NCBI GenBank assembly: GCA_900491605.1 | Contig: UESW01004568.1 | Span: 1 to 64,000, forward strand | Direction: 5' to 3' | Source of the DNA: Calamus simplicifolius | Lineage: Eukaryota; Streptophyta; Magnoliopsida; Arecales; Arecaceae | Length of the DNA stretch: 64,000 nucleotides | Shown: positions 24,705 to 36,345 of the stretch, piece after piece | Position numbering within the stretch: the stretch's first letter is position 1 | Layout of the letters: each line of letters begins with the position of its first letter | Position numbers and translations under genes: made by a program | The notes under the pieces: model-generated | What the model saw: only the letters and a program-made list of their open reading frames with translations | What the model was told of the DNA's origin: nothing | The model's database searches: none

Positions 24705-27224
24705 CTATGGCCCGCCGGATCCTAGCTCTTCGTCGGCCTCATCCCCATCTGACTCTCCATCATCCAGGTCCCCAGGCTGGATGGCTTCGAGATAGGGGTT
24801 GCTGATTCCAAAGACCTCGACAACTTTCACCTTGCAATGATTGAAGCCTTGGGCGTGGGCGTCAAGGCTGGCCTCGATCATCTCTTGTTCAAATTCTGGC
24901 AAACCCCGAAACTCCGCGATGGCACTCTGAGCCCGGGCCTCGGCTTCCCGGGCTCATGCCTCGGCTCCCCAGGCCCAGCTTTTGGCCTCTTCAGCCCGGG
25001 CCCCGGTGTCCCAAATTTGGGCCATGATCTCAGCCCGTCTCTATTCCGCCTCCTGTGCCGCCATCTCCACTATGGCGGCCCTCCCTATGGTGGCTTGGGC
25101 TTTGACTGCCGCCGTGTCAGCCCGGTTCTCAGCATCCTTGAGCTGGCGGATCAACTCCTCCAACCTCCCCTCGGCCAACTCTAGACTTGATGAAACTATC
25201 ACCAGCTTAGCCTCGGCCGCGAAAGATCGGTTGAGCTCGACTGCCGCCTTGTTCTCCGCCTCCTTGAACCGGGCCCTCCACTCATCCCGATCGACCTATG
25301 CTGAGAGGTATTTGCAGGCCAAGTCGTCCTCTTGGGCCTTGGCCTCTTCCAACTTCCGGGTGAACTTCTCGGTTACCTCCCTACATCAGCCTCGAAACTT
25401 TTCCACTCTCTCCTGGGAGCATGCGGCCGAGTCGCACGTCCGAATCATCGAGTCTCGGAGGGCGAGGACCTCGTTAGCCACATGCATAGATCAACCCATC
25501 AGCTATACATCATATCAAGTAAGTACAAAAAGAAGTATAAACAAAGGTTACCTGAAGTACCGACATGTAAGCCGCATCGAGGAGCCCGGCAGGAGTATGG
25601 TGGCACAGTTGCGCGCGGAACTACGGCAAGTGTAGCCTTTCCAGCAGGCTCTCCGCCTACCTGGCGTCCTCCATCATTGAGAGCTTAGGTGCCGACTGCG
25701 GGACCAATACTTTCCGTATCGCCCGCTGGGTGGCGACTCGGGCGGCTGATGGTGGTGTAGTTGTCGGCTCAGCCTCGCCCTCATCCTTCGGCCCTGCCTC
25801 GGCGTCACCCATGATTAGGACTGGCTCCCCCTCTTCGGCCATCGGGGAACCTCTCCTGCCTATGGCTTGAGCGAAGCCAGACGTCCACCATCGGCCCTCG
25901 GCTCCATCGCCTCGGCCGATTCCTCAAGGACGGAAGTCGCTTGCTCATGATCCAAGTCCATGACCACCAGCTCGACGGCAGCTGGGGTCTCCTCGTCAAC
26001 CTCCTTAGTTGTGGTCGGCTGGTCCCCTTCCTCTGCTCTCGCCTCGGCCACTGCGGGAGCAACTTCACCCACCGACACCTCGGCTGAGACATTTTTCCTC
26101 AGCTCCTCCTCGGGTGCTGCCACTGCTGGAGCTGCCTCTGTCAGGGCGCCTCTGTGGGAACTTTAGCGGACCAAGCCGGCTCGCCCTGGGCCTTATGCTG
26201 CGCCCTCTTTATCGGCCTTACTTTCTCGCCGGCCTCTTATCTCTTTTTACGCATGGCCGACTTCAGCTTCTCAGCGGGCACTTTCATTGCTGCACAAAGA
26301 AACCAATGGTTAGTAAAAGGAAAAAATTATACCCGAGGACGAGAAGGATGAGTCTCGCGCTCACCAACCGCCGGAGCCAATTCGGCCTCATAGAGATTCT
26401 CCTCGGCCAACAATTCTTTATAGGAGAGGATCTCGGAGGACACCATATGGTCGTAGAGCTCCTGGTCCCTCTCATCCACGGTAGAATTTTTATTAGGGCC
26501 GACGTCGAGTTCTCTCCAATCCACCCTCACTCCTTGTATGTGGGCGAACAAAAAGCGGAATTTCCATCCCCTAACTTTGGAGGGGAGACAAAGGTATAAA
26601 GCCCGACCTAGCCTGGAAGTGAAAATTCATCACGCATCCTTGCCGTGGTAGCAGAGCTTGCAGAAGGCCCGGAATAAGGAAAGCCTAGCTTCTGAGCCCT
26701 GGAAGAAGCTAAGGACGACGAATACACAGATGATCCAAATCGAGTTCAGAGTCAACTGTGCGGGAACTAACCTATACCTATCTAGCAAGTTCAGAAAAAA
26801 TGGATGCAAGGGAAGACGCAGCCCACACGTAAAGAACTCCTCGTACAGAGCTATCCAACTGGGTAGATCGGAGGTCACTCTGTCCTCGGTCCAAGCACAG
26901 ACAACCGGATGAAACTGGGAACCCTATACCTACTCCTAAGGCTTTCTATTTCCTTGAGAGTCAATGTGGAAGCCACCCCCCTAGCCCTGCCAAATCAGAG
27001 CTGGCTACGGGAGGAGAGGCCGGACGGGCTAAGGGCGGAGGATCTACCCTAGCTTAGGACACTCGAGAGGATGGTTGAGCATCTACCGCCGAGCGATCGT
27101 GGATGGTGATTCCCCCTACCAGCCGGCGCCTACGGTGGACCAGGGGGACCTCATCCTCCTCGTCCGAGGACCTGGAAGAACTCACCATGGGCCTCTTATC
27201 CTTCCTAATGGCATGACGATCCAT
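24705..27224 (-). pseudogene. Antisense ORF of the Tat element (PF04195-like)
   Basis: On the strand opposite to gag-pol a frame opens MDRHAIRKDKRPMVSS at 27224. It later shows WIALYEEFFTCGLRLPLHPF (about 26865-26805) and VPAQLTLNSIWIICVF, resembling the plant 'putative gypsy type transposon' domain PF04195. Then come AHIQGVRVDWRELD, a Lys-rich stretch, a long Ala/Glu/Arg-rich coiled-coil-like region (about 25640-24900) and an acidic tail (GDLDDGESDGDEADEE) ending at 24705. Several stops and frame changes break it. Antisense ORFs at this place are known in Tat elements. Their function is unknown. Confidence 0.7.
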
Positions 27225-27800
27225 GGGTGCAGGAAAAAGAGATAAAAAGGGGAACTGACCTGGTGTCAGGGAAGAAGATGAAGGCTGGAAGTTTCAGACT
27301 TCGAAGACTCAGGGCTCAGAAGGAGGAGGATAATGAAGAAGACGATGGTAGCATAAAGGTCTCTCTCGGGTGCGAGGGATGGTTTTATACCCATTTTTGA
27401 ATTGCCTCGCCCGAGGTCTCGCCACGTGGTCTCCAGCCATTGCATGGGATATCCAACTGTCGACAATCCTGCCAGTGCCCGAGATGCAACACCTCGGTTC
27501 TGCCCAGAGAGCAGGACTTCTGGCCAATGATAAGACGTGGAGAACAGCAAAGTAATGGTGGCACCCATCTTTTCCCATCCCTCGAGAGATGTCCTCTCGG
27601 TGCGTCTGGTGCCAATGTCATCCCCCACCTTTTCACTTGATTATGAAGAATTTTCGAAGCGACATCACCTCGGAAGAGCGCGCCGCACTTCCAGCGATTA
27701 AAGGTGTGCAAAGGCTGGCAATTATTATGAATTTTCGTGCTCCTTTCACCGAAGGGTCAATGGATGCGTGGCCTCTCGAGCTCAGGAGCGGAGAGGCATC

Positions 27801-28855
27801 TGATGTAGCTGATAGCGCCACGTGGGCATTAACGGCAAAGCTGACCGACAGCGTGGATGGAGGCTGACGGCTGCGCTTCCCCAAGGCGGCCCCGGCTCTT
27901 CCAAGTCGGTCTCTAAGTTGGCCCCGACCCCTCCCAGTCGGTCCCTAGCAGCCCGAACTCTTTCAAGTTGGTCTCCAAGTTGGCCCCGACTCCTCCGAGT
28001 CAGCCCCCAGCAGCCCCGACTCTTCCAAGTCAGTCCCCAGTGGCCCCGACTCCTCCAAGCCGGCCTCGACTCCTCTGAGCCGGTCCCCAGCGGCCCTAAC
28101 TTGTCCAGGTCGGTCTCCAGCGGCTCCGATTCTTTCAAGTCGGTCCCCAGCAGCCCCGACTCCTCCAAGTCGACCCCAACTCCTTCGAGTCGGACCCCAG
28201 CGGCTCCGACTCTTTCGAGTCAGTCCCCAGCAGCCCCGACTCTTCCAAGCCGGCCCCGATTCCTCCGAGTCGGACCCCCAGCGGCCCCTGCTAGGCTCAC
28301 CTATCGCCTGATCCGCACTGCCTGACATAGCCAGACCCATCTACCATCTGACTTGTGTAGACTGACGCAACTAGGTCCACCTACCACCTGACCCATGTTG
28401 TTGATGGGACCAGGCCTCACCAACCGCCAGGCTCATGGCTCGATGGGACAAAGCCCACCGATCAGCTTCTATTCATGTAATCGCCATTATCCCAACAGAC
28501 ATTCCTTTTCATGAAACTCCACATGACTAATCCCCAGGCGGATATCGAAGGTCTATAAAAAGGGTAAGAGATTCCAGAATAAATGTACAAGCATCCACAT
28601 ACTCATACTTACATTCACTTACACACTTTGCCATAGAGGAAGATACTCCGAACCTCGAGCCTTCTTCTCTTCGAGTGGAGCCTCTTTTGAGGTCCCCCTC
28701 CACTGTGACCTTGGTTGCTAACTTGATCATCGAAGGATTTCCACTAGAGCTTCCTCTAGTTTTGAGACTTCTTGCAGGCCACTCGCTCCAGAGAGGACTG
28801 CACCAATAGACGGAGTTTCTCTCCGACATCCAGTTCTAGTGATCGAGCATCAACA
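27801..28855 (+). repeat. Tat element 3' LTR
   Basis: It is a 1,055-base LTR from TGATGTAGCTGATAG to CATCAACA, followed by target duplication AGAAG. It carries the CCGACT/AGTCGG minisatellite (27890-28290) and a TATA-like TATAAAAAGGG at about 28553. It differs from the 5' LTR at many positions, so the insertion is old relative to the nested copia. Confidence 0.92.
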
Positions 28856-28860
28856 AGAAG

Positions 28861-29196
28861 TAATAAATACAGCTGCATCCTTGAACAACAAAATGAGTTT
28901 ATGGACAAGGTATCAAAAATCTGGACTAAATGTATGCTCAAAATGGAGAAAGGGAGGTGCAGGGGCAGCAGGACCAATAGGTCATGCAGGAACTCCATGT
29001 ATCAAAGCAGCATGAAACAAAAAGATGCCCTAGATCATCATGGCTAATCTTTGTCTCGATTTGTGTGAGATTAAAAGTAAACATGATCAGTTAGAGGTGG
29101 CTTGAAAAAAGAACCACAAAACTAAAGGGGAAGATGCAAGTCATGGGCAACAATATGTGTGTGTGAGGCAGAGAGAAGAGTCATGAAGCAAGATGG
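28861..29196. other. Host DNA to the right of the Tat insertion; no gene recognised
   Basis: It was originally contiguous with the DNA ending at 12306. I see no domain or splice-consistent coding exon here. Confidence 0.5.
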
Positions 29197-29700
29197 TGTA
29201 ACGCTCAAGCTCATATGTTGGTTTCATTTATCTATTAACGGATTGAAATCATGCATCTCAAAAACTTGAATGAAAGTTCATTGGTAGCAAATGGATTTAA
29301 GTATATGCATATATTTTTTTTTTCATCCGATGTGAGACTATTTTTGAGATACTACAATCTTTCTTCTTATAATACGATATTCTCATCGCACGTCATAAGT
29401 TAGCCAGAATTTATCCTGAATCGAGTCATTGGTGCTGCAAAAATGGCTTTACGCCATGGCGAGGCTTTACCATCATCCCATATGTAGCCATTTTCTCATG
29501 CCTATCAACTTTCATAACCATTAACTTTTGGATATTCGGATCGGCTCTAATACCATTTGTAATGATGCCCTAATCTATTAGCAAGCAAAAACTGTATGAT
29601 TCAAAAATTTGAGTGAAAGTTAATTGGTAACAGATGACCTCTCATCAATTAGTCTCGCATGTGTATGCTTAATGGATGGCCATATAGACGCTTTAAATAG
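29197..29700 (-). mobile_element. Possible TRIM (small non-coding LTR retrotransposon), degraded
   Basis: Two related segments start TGTAA at 29197 and 29558. They share a block (ATCTATTA...CAAAAA.TTGA.TGAAAGTT.ATTGGTA.CA.ATG). Directly left of the second, on the minus strand, is TGGTATTAGAG (29555-29545), close to the initiator-tRNA primer site TGGTATCAGAG. This fits a minus-strand element with very short LTRs and an interior of about 150-200 bases. Right-hand LTR similarity fades after ~90 bases, so the ends are uncertain. Confidence 0.35.
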
Positions 29701-31420
29701 AATTATTGCAATCATAAGTAAGTCAAAAAAATATACTCCTCTCTTTCCCTCTACATGAGAAAGTCCTTAGGGTGTTTTACTAAAAGAAAAAATGTATTTT
29801 TAAATGAAAACTACACTGCCTTGATAAACTACTCAAAACACATTTCCATCTATTTAAATTTTTTATAAATAAACTCTTTGAATTAATGGCATTTTGACCT
29901 TAGGCCATGAGAATCGTCTCTACTTTAGGAGTTATATGCTGCTTGAGGAGAGACCATGAATAGAAAAATACAAGATTTCGAATTCATGAGCTTTTTTTCA
30001 TCATTTTGATAATAAAAATCAAAATATAAGATAAAATTAATACTGACTAAAAAATTATAAGCAAATATAAAAAAAAAAATTCATCAATTTGACAATTTTT
30101 TATTTTTCAGATTAGGAGCATTTTTAGTGCTTGTAAAATAAATAAAATAAAATATAATAATAATAATAATAATAATAATAAAACTTCTTTGCCTATGAAA
30201 AAGTGACTTCTCCATTTTTTTTTGGACGGATTTCTACCTTCTAATGTAGGATTTTTTTCTTTTTTTCATTGGAAGGCTACCTTTTTTTCCGATCTATATG
30301 AATCCTCCAACAAAATAAAAGCTAATCTTTTACTTTTTCAAGAAAATCTCTTTCCTCTAGATGGTTCTTGCCAATCAAGCAAGACCATAATATTATTTTA
30401 AAGGTTTATAGAGCAAATCATGGTATTTGCATCGAGTCATTTTTTTAAATCACAATTATGCATCTAGCTGCAAAATCCATTCTATTATATCATATATGAT
30501 AGACAAAGTGAGATTATTAGGATTGCCCTGCCCTCTTTTTTTTTTTCTTTTCTTTTCTTTTCTTTAAGTAACCATCATTAAGATAAACAACAAGCAAAGA
30601 AGCTCATTAATAACAACAACTTACAGACAGGTAACACAAAAGAAAATGCGAGATGTAATATCTTTCCGAGAAAAATGGCGACATTTGCTTGTGAATCTTC
30701 AATGGCTTGGCTCTCAAATTCGGTGCCAGACATTATGACTGACGTACGAAGCTTGCATGGTTTGAGCCTTCTTTACTTCTCCATTATCTCTTGCAAAAGA
30801 ACCTGCATCAACGAACTCTCTGACAGATCAAAAACCATGCATGCAGTCTGAACTTTTGATGGCATTAAATCATGTGAAACAACTTGGTGAATTAATATCA
30901 GTTATCCGCTAGCTTCATTCTATTATTATTAGGCATGATTCCTTTTTTAATCGTCATATATTTGATTATATATAATTTTTATTTTTATATTTATTAAATA
31001 TAATCCATGTATATTAACTGCATTTATTTTCTTATATCTTTTTATATTATTTTATTTCTTTTTAGTGATAATTCTTATTTTGTAATATTGTTATGTCATG
31101 GCAAGCACTTATATATATTTACAAATTTAACAATTAGCACAGAAAATAGAACTATAATTAATGAGAATTTATTAAAAAATAATTCTTCAAGCTATAAGGC
31201 CACAATCAAAGTGCTTGGTTTGTAAGCTCCAAACCACAAAGTTCACAAACTGCAACCACTCTTGCCTTTAAACTAGCTCTGTTAGATGTAATCACACTTT
31301 CAAGTGAGGCATTTCATCGATCGGTTCTCTTTTGAATGTTAATTTAGTGCATCCGTTGTCTAGCATTCAATTCAAATTTATAAGAACATATAATTGAAGC
31401 GGAAGTCATGAATTCTTTTA
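29701..31420. other. AT-rich intergenic DNA without a supported gene
   Basis: Homopolymer-rich sequence with a (TAA)n microsatellite at 30152-30183 and a CTTTT-type low-complexity run near 30540-30566. The open frame at 31007-31225 is very hydrophobic and AT-driven, with no recognised domain. Confidence 0.6.
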
Positions 31421-32142
31421 GACAGTATTTGGAAGCTCTATTTCTGATTGAAATAGAACTTTATTACATGCTATTTTCTTAAACAGGCATTAAAAAAAGA
31501 AAAAAAAAAGGTGATGAGCTTCTAGAAATTGATAATCCAGTCAAATGTTTGTATTCTAGAATTCGTATTCTATGCTTCCTTCTGGAATAGTTTTATTTTC
31601 ATTTGCCGTATTCACAGTGGCTAAAAAAAAAAATTGGCTATTACCTCCTCTAACAAAAAAATTTATGATATTAAATATAAAAAAGAAAAAGATGTAGTCT
31701 TGGCTAACCGTTACTAATATATGTATATAACAATGTCCACCACAAAAGATAATGATATTCACTTTTCTCATGCTATCATTACTAATATATGTACATAACA
31801 TGTAAACTTTTAATAGATTGTAATAATAAATTAATTAATAAAAAAATAATTTATATAAATAATTATATTAATAAATAAATTGATAATTTATTTTTTTTAT
31901 CATTTGATCAGAAGTAGTTTTAAGATTTCTAAAATAATCTTCATCTATCTCTAATGAAATACATGCTTATTTTTATATATCTAAATATAATTTAAAGTAA
32001 TACTGCATTAATTATAAAATAAAATGAAATACTAAATTTTTAATTAAATAAAAATTTAAAATAATAAAAAAATAAATTATTTTTTAAAAAAATTATATTT
32101 TTATTTCTGTAATAACTTTTTAAGATTAGTAATAAAGTTACC
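31421..32142. mobile_element. ~722-bp terminal-inverted-repeat element, copy 2 (inverted)
   Basis: It is homologous, in reverse orientation, to 2982-3697 along most of its length. The left end GACAGTATTTGGAAG corresponds to GGTAGTGTTTGGATG and the right end is ...AAAGTTACC. Its inner block with TACTAATATATGTACATAACATG matches the other strand of about 3321-3350. It is more decayed at the tips than copy 1. It lies 343 bases upstream of the CDKF;1 start codon. Confidence 0.7.
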
Positions 32143-32484
32143 GTAGAATACACGTTTGCTTATCGAATCCCAGGTTGAACCAAAGCGGCTTAAATTCAAA
32201 CCTGATGTCCACGGCAACGCCACATGAACTGTTAGTATTAATTATATTTAAAAGAAAACTCCGATTACGCTCGAGCCTCGATGCCCCTTGACTTGTAACT
32301 ATTTACATAAGGACTTTCTCTTCTTCGGCATGGTAATTTCTTGAACACCAAGGGCTTTTACGTGAAATCCTATCCGCTTCGGCACGCTTGTGGCCGTAGA
32401 AAAACACCGGCCACTCCGAAGAGTAGAAAGCCCTCGCCGAAGCCCTAGCTCCGCCTCGTCCGCCTCTCGATCGCCGCCGCCGCC

Positions 32485-35400
32485 ATGGACGCGCCTGCAC
32501 CTTCCTCTAGGAGCTGGAGCATCTACGGCCGGTCAGAGATCACCAAGAGGTACGAGATCCTCGAACGCATCGGCTCCGGCGCCTATGCCGACGTATACCG
32601 CGGCCGCCGGCGGTCGGACGGCGTCGTGGTGGCCCTCAAGGAGATCCACGATTATCAGAGCTCGTTCCGGGAGATCGAGGCCCTCCAGATCCTCCGGGAC
32701 TCTCCCAACGTTGTCGACCTCGTCGAGTACTACTGGCAGGAGGACGAGGACGCCGTGCTCGTCCTGGAGTTCCTGCCCGCCGATCTCGCCTCCGTCATAA
32801 GCGACGCCAAGAAAGGCGGCGGCCTCGCAGTCGGCGAGGTCAAGCAGTGGATGCTTCAGATCCTAAGGGGAGTCGACGCGTGCCACCGGCACTCGGTGGT
32901 CCACCGTGATCTCAAGCCGTCCAATCTGCTGATCTCCGCCGAGGGGGTACTCAAGCTGGCGGATTTCGGTCAGGTATCTGCTGGAATTCCCTCCCAAGTT
33001 GTTATCTTTTGGTTTCTTGAGGTCATAAGTTGTTCCTATGAAATCAATGGGTCAATTGATTTCGTGCATTAACATCGTGATTGTCTTGGTCGATGAAGAA
33101 CAATGGCTTTATATTTATTTGTTTGATGATTTTCGTTATCCTTGCTTTATTCCACCTTGCCAATTTTTACAATTTCATCGTTAAGAAGAGTGTTTCTCTG
33201 CCACCAAAACAGAGGATTACTTTTAAACTGTTAACACATGAGAAATTATCATTAGAGAAGACAATAGTTGCAAATGCTTTGTCAGATTGTTCCTAGTTCC
33301 ATTTTTCAAACCTAATTTTGTATTCATCTTGATTATTCTGAAAGAAGAAGTGATGTTAGACATGGATGGTCAAACCTTAGTAGCAGGAATCTTCAGGCAT
33401 AGAAGGGTAATGCCCCTCTTTTGAAATCTTCTCAGAAACACTTTAGTTCTAGTGTTTTTATTACTCTTAAAAGGAGGATATGGTATTTGATTTGGTTTGG
33501 AATGGGTGACAAGATCAGTCTCTCTTGCTTAGCTTGAATTTACTAGTGAAATTATGTCTATATCATTCCAATGCACATCAAATCAGAGGCTCTTACTGTT
33601 ATATGGAGAGCAATAATGCATTCTTTTGGACTCTGCTGGTTGCAGAGAGGCCAGTGGGTGAACTGTTGAGGATGTAGAACTAAGTTTCTGGGAGAACCTT
33701 CTGTCCGATTGGTAGATTTATGGTTGTGTTGATGCATGTCCATGTAACCATCCATGGCACCTATAGGTGTCGTACATGTTGCTGACTATGAAATTGTTAA
33801 AATATAGTTGATCAGGTGCTAGGATATCATAGTTAAAGAAGTATAGTTCCTTCTGGCACCAGATCAATTTTTTCTTGATATATTACCTTATCTGCACTGC
33901 ACCAATCTAATTCCTGCTGGTGACTGTTATGATGCTATGGTCTTGGAGTGTTCTGATTTGATTGTACTTGGATAAAGAGCTATTCTGATTCAGTCAGCCA
34001 CTTGGGAGGGACAAAGGGCTTAGGATGGGCCTGTTGAGGGTCCTAAGACCCATGTCAGGGGCAAAATAATCAATGCAGAAAAATTGGATATGTATTAGTT
34101 AGCTATCAGGAAGGTGTGTCATTTTTTTTCTCTCTTTAAATACGGTTTAGAGTTTTCTAAGGTAATTTTTTTTTTTTGTCTTTTCTTTAATTTTAAAGTA
34201 TTTGGTGGATTCAGTAAGCTGCTTATCTGGCTAGTCTTTGAATTATAAAAGTGAAAGCTAGAGAAAGAAAAGGTGATTACAAGGTCTAGGTTTTATGGGT
34301 GATAGGGAGCTAAAGTTGTGAAGGTATGGGCTTGTGAGCTTAGGAGAGCAGTGGTTCTCTGCCCTATAATTTTCATCAATGAAGACCTTTGTGATATATT
34401 AAATATGGGCATCTGAAGGATATGTAGTTCAAATTTTGTGCATATTATAATTAGAGACAGTGGAAGGTGTGATATTATGAGTGAAAAAAATATTTTGGGA
34501 CTGTTACATAGATTTTTGCTTGTTGTAAACAGATGTGGTATAAGGCAAATGCATGATTAATATGAGGAGAAGTGGGATTTGTTATGGGAGGTTATGGGAT
34601 TAAGGATATTAACGGTTTGACAAAGGACTTGAGTGGGGTTCAAAGGGAAGCTTCTGAAAGGGCTTAAACTAAACACTCAAAAGTCAAAATACTGCTGGAT
34701 ATTGGTATTTCACCTTCTCATTATGATCTTCTGTGTTCTTATTTTGTACATGCTGTCCTTTTATTGGGAGCACATATGAATGGAACCAGCTTCCAATGTC
34801 AGTTTAGAGCACTTAAATATATCAGATAGCTGGACCAGCTTTTTTTTTTTTTTTTCTCTTAGAGTTCTATAGAGAACTAGAAAATTGTTGTCTTTTTAGA
34901 TCCTTGGATGAATTGCAGATGATAATATTTTTTGATAATCATACTGATCTTGACATAGTGCTTGAATTTACTGAGCACTTTATTTGGTTGCAGATAAATT
35001 TCTTCTTCTTTTTATCTTTTGATTGTTTGGTAATCCAATTTTTGGTTTGATATTAGTAATGATTTCTGGACACATACATCACAGTTCACATACCCACTTG
35101 TATATGATCATGCATGTGCTCCAAGGGGTAAACACATTTGTAGTTCAGCATCCGCTGGTATAGTTTCTATTGTTTTTTCCTTTGTAGTTTGTCCTGTCTG
35201 TTGGGGGCTGACGAAGAGGTGGTCTGCACATCTAAACTATGAATGGATGTCACTTTAAGTGGTTTTGTGATCGAATTTCTAGTTTGTTATATTTTTCAAA
35301 AGCATCTTTTTTGGTTTGTCAGTCGAGGATTCTTCAGGAAACAAGATTTGTCTCCAGAGACAACGGTCCACATGAGCAAGGTTTGGAGAATGAGGCATGG

Positions 35401-36264
35401 ATACCACAACAGCCTGCAATGGTGCAGGAGAGAAACCAGCCATGGCCAGATGGACCCAAAAATGAGACTTATCTAGAGCCCAGACCTACCAACGAAGATG
35501 AATATCTGCGCGAGTTGGATGGCCTCAAGGGAAAATATGCAATGGAGGACGCTGATAAGGAGATGAGTCTGCAAGATGGTGATGCATCTTGCCTTGCCAC
35601 ATGTAGTACAGGTGATGTGGAAGATGATCCCTTCAAAGGTTCCTACACTTACGAGGTAGAAGAGGTTAAAGAAGATGAATCTGGTGCCCTTACCTCATGT
35701 GTCGGAACAAGATGGTTCAGAGCCCCAGAACTACTCTATGGATCCACAACCTACGGTCTAGAGATTGACCTCTGGTCTCTAGGCTGCGTTGTTGCTGAAC
35801 TTCTTAGTTTAGAACCACTCTTTCCAGGGGCATCAGATATCGATCAGCTTGGTAAAATTATAAGTGTTTTGGGAGACTTGACTGAAGAAACATGGCCAGG
35901 TTGCTCCAAGTTACCTGATTACAATAAGATCTTCTTTAATAAAGTTGAAAACCCAATTGGTCTGGAAGGATGCCTGCAACATCGATCAGCTACTGAAGTT
36001 GATCTTGTGAGGAAGCTTCTTTGCTATGAACCGGCCAGCAGAGCTTCTGCAATGGAGTTGCTCCAAGACGGATACTTTGCTGAAGAGCCTCTACCTGTTC
36101 CTATAAATGAGTTGAGAGTTCCTTCCACAAAGGATGGGCATGACGAGAGCACTTCTGGGGAATGGGCTGATTACAGGGATTTGGGTTCAGACTCTGATCT
36201 TGATGAGTTCGGCAGCATGGATGTGACAACCACTGAAAAGGGTTTTTCTATAAGATTCTCATGA
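32485..36264 (+). CDS. CDKF-1: Cyclin-dependent kinase F-1 (CDK-activating kinase kinase)
   Basis: This plant-specific kinase phosphorylates the T-loop of CDKD kinases and so feeds cell-cycle and transcription control. Exon 1 is 32485-32973 (GC-rich) and exon 2 is 35323-36264, split by a 2.35-kb intron with GT/AG borders in phase 0. The protein has 476 residues; Arabidopsis CDKF;1, from memory, has 479. Visible motifs are the glycine loop GSGAYADVY, the lysine VALKE, HRDLKPSN, DFG at the exon-1 end, then the ~110-residue acidic insertion typical of CDKF between DFG and GTRWFRAPELLYG, then DLWSLGCVVAELL. The tail EEPLPVPINEL and the final DSDSDLDEFG also fit the family. Start: first AUG of the frame, before WSIYGRSEITKRYEI. 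The frame is fully open. Confidence 0.97.
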
Positions 36265-36345
36265 TGAAGACAATGTCAAGTTGTTATTTTTACTTAGGCA
36301 TGTGAAAATTTTCATAAAACTTGATCTCAAATATGTATCAGAAGT

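Larger units (their letters stand above)
12307..28855 (+). mobile_element. Ty3/gypsy retrotransposon, Tat lineage, nested and decayed
   Basis: The element starts TGATGTAGCTGATAG and ends GATCGAGCATCAACA, flanked by a perfect 5-bp target duplication AGAAG (12302-12306 and 28856-28860). Order: 5' LTR split by a copia element, primer-binding region just after 18750 (ATTGGCAGGCCAGG), gag remnant, a deletion now holding a copia fragment, integrase, ten 142-bp tandem repeats, an antisense ORF and the 3' LTR. Protease, reverse transcriptase and RNase H are missing. Integrase type, the antisense ORF and tandem repeats 3' of pol are known traits of the plant Tat group (Grande, RIRE2, Retand relatives). 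Many CAG-to-TAG type stops indicate decay by deamination. Confidence 0.9.
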
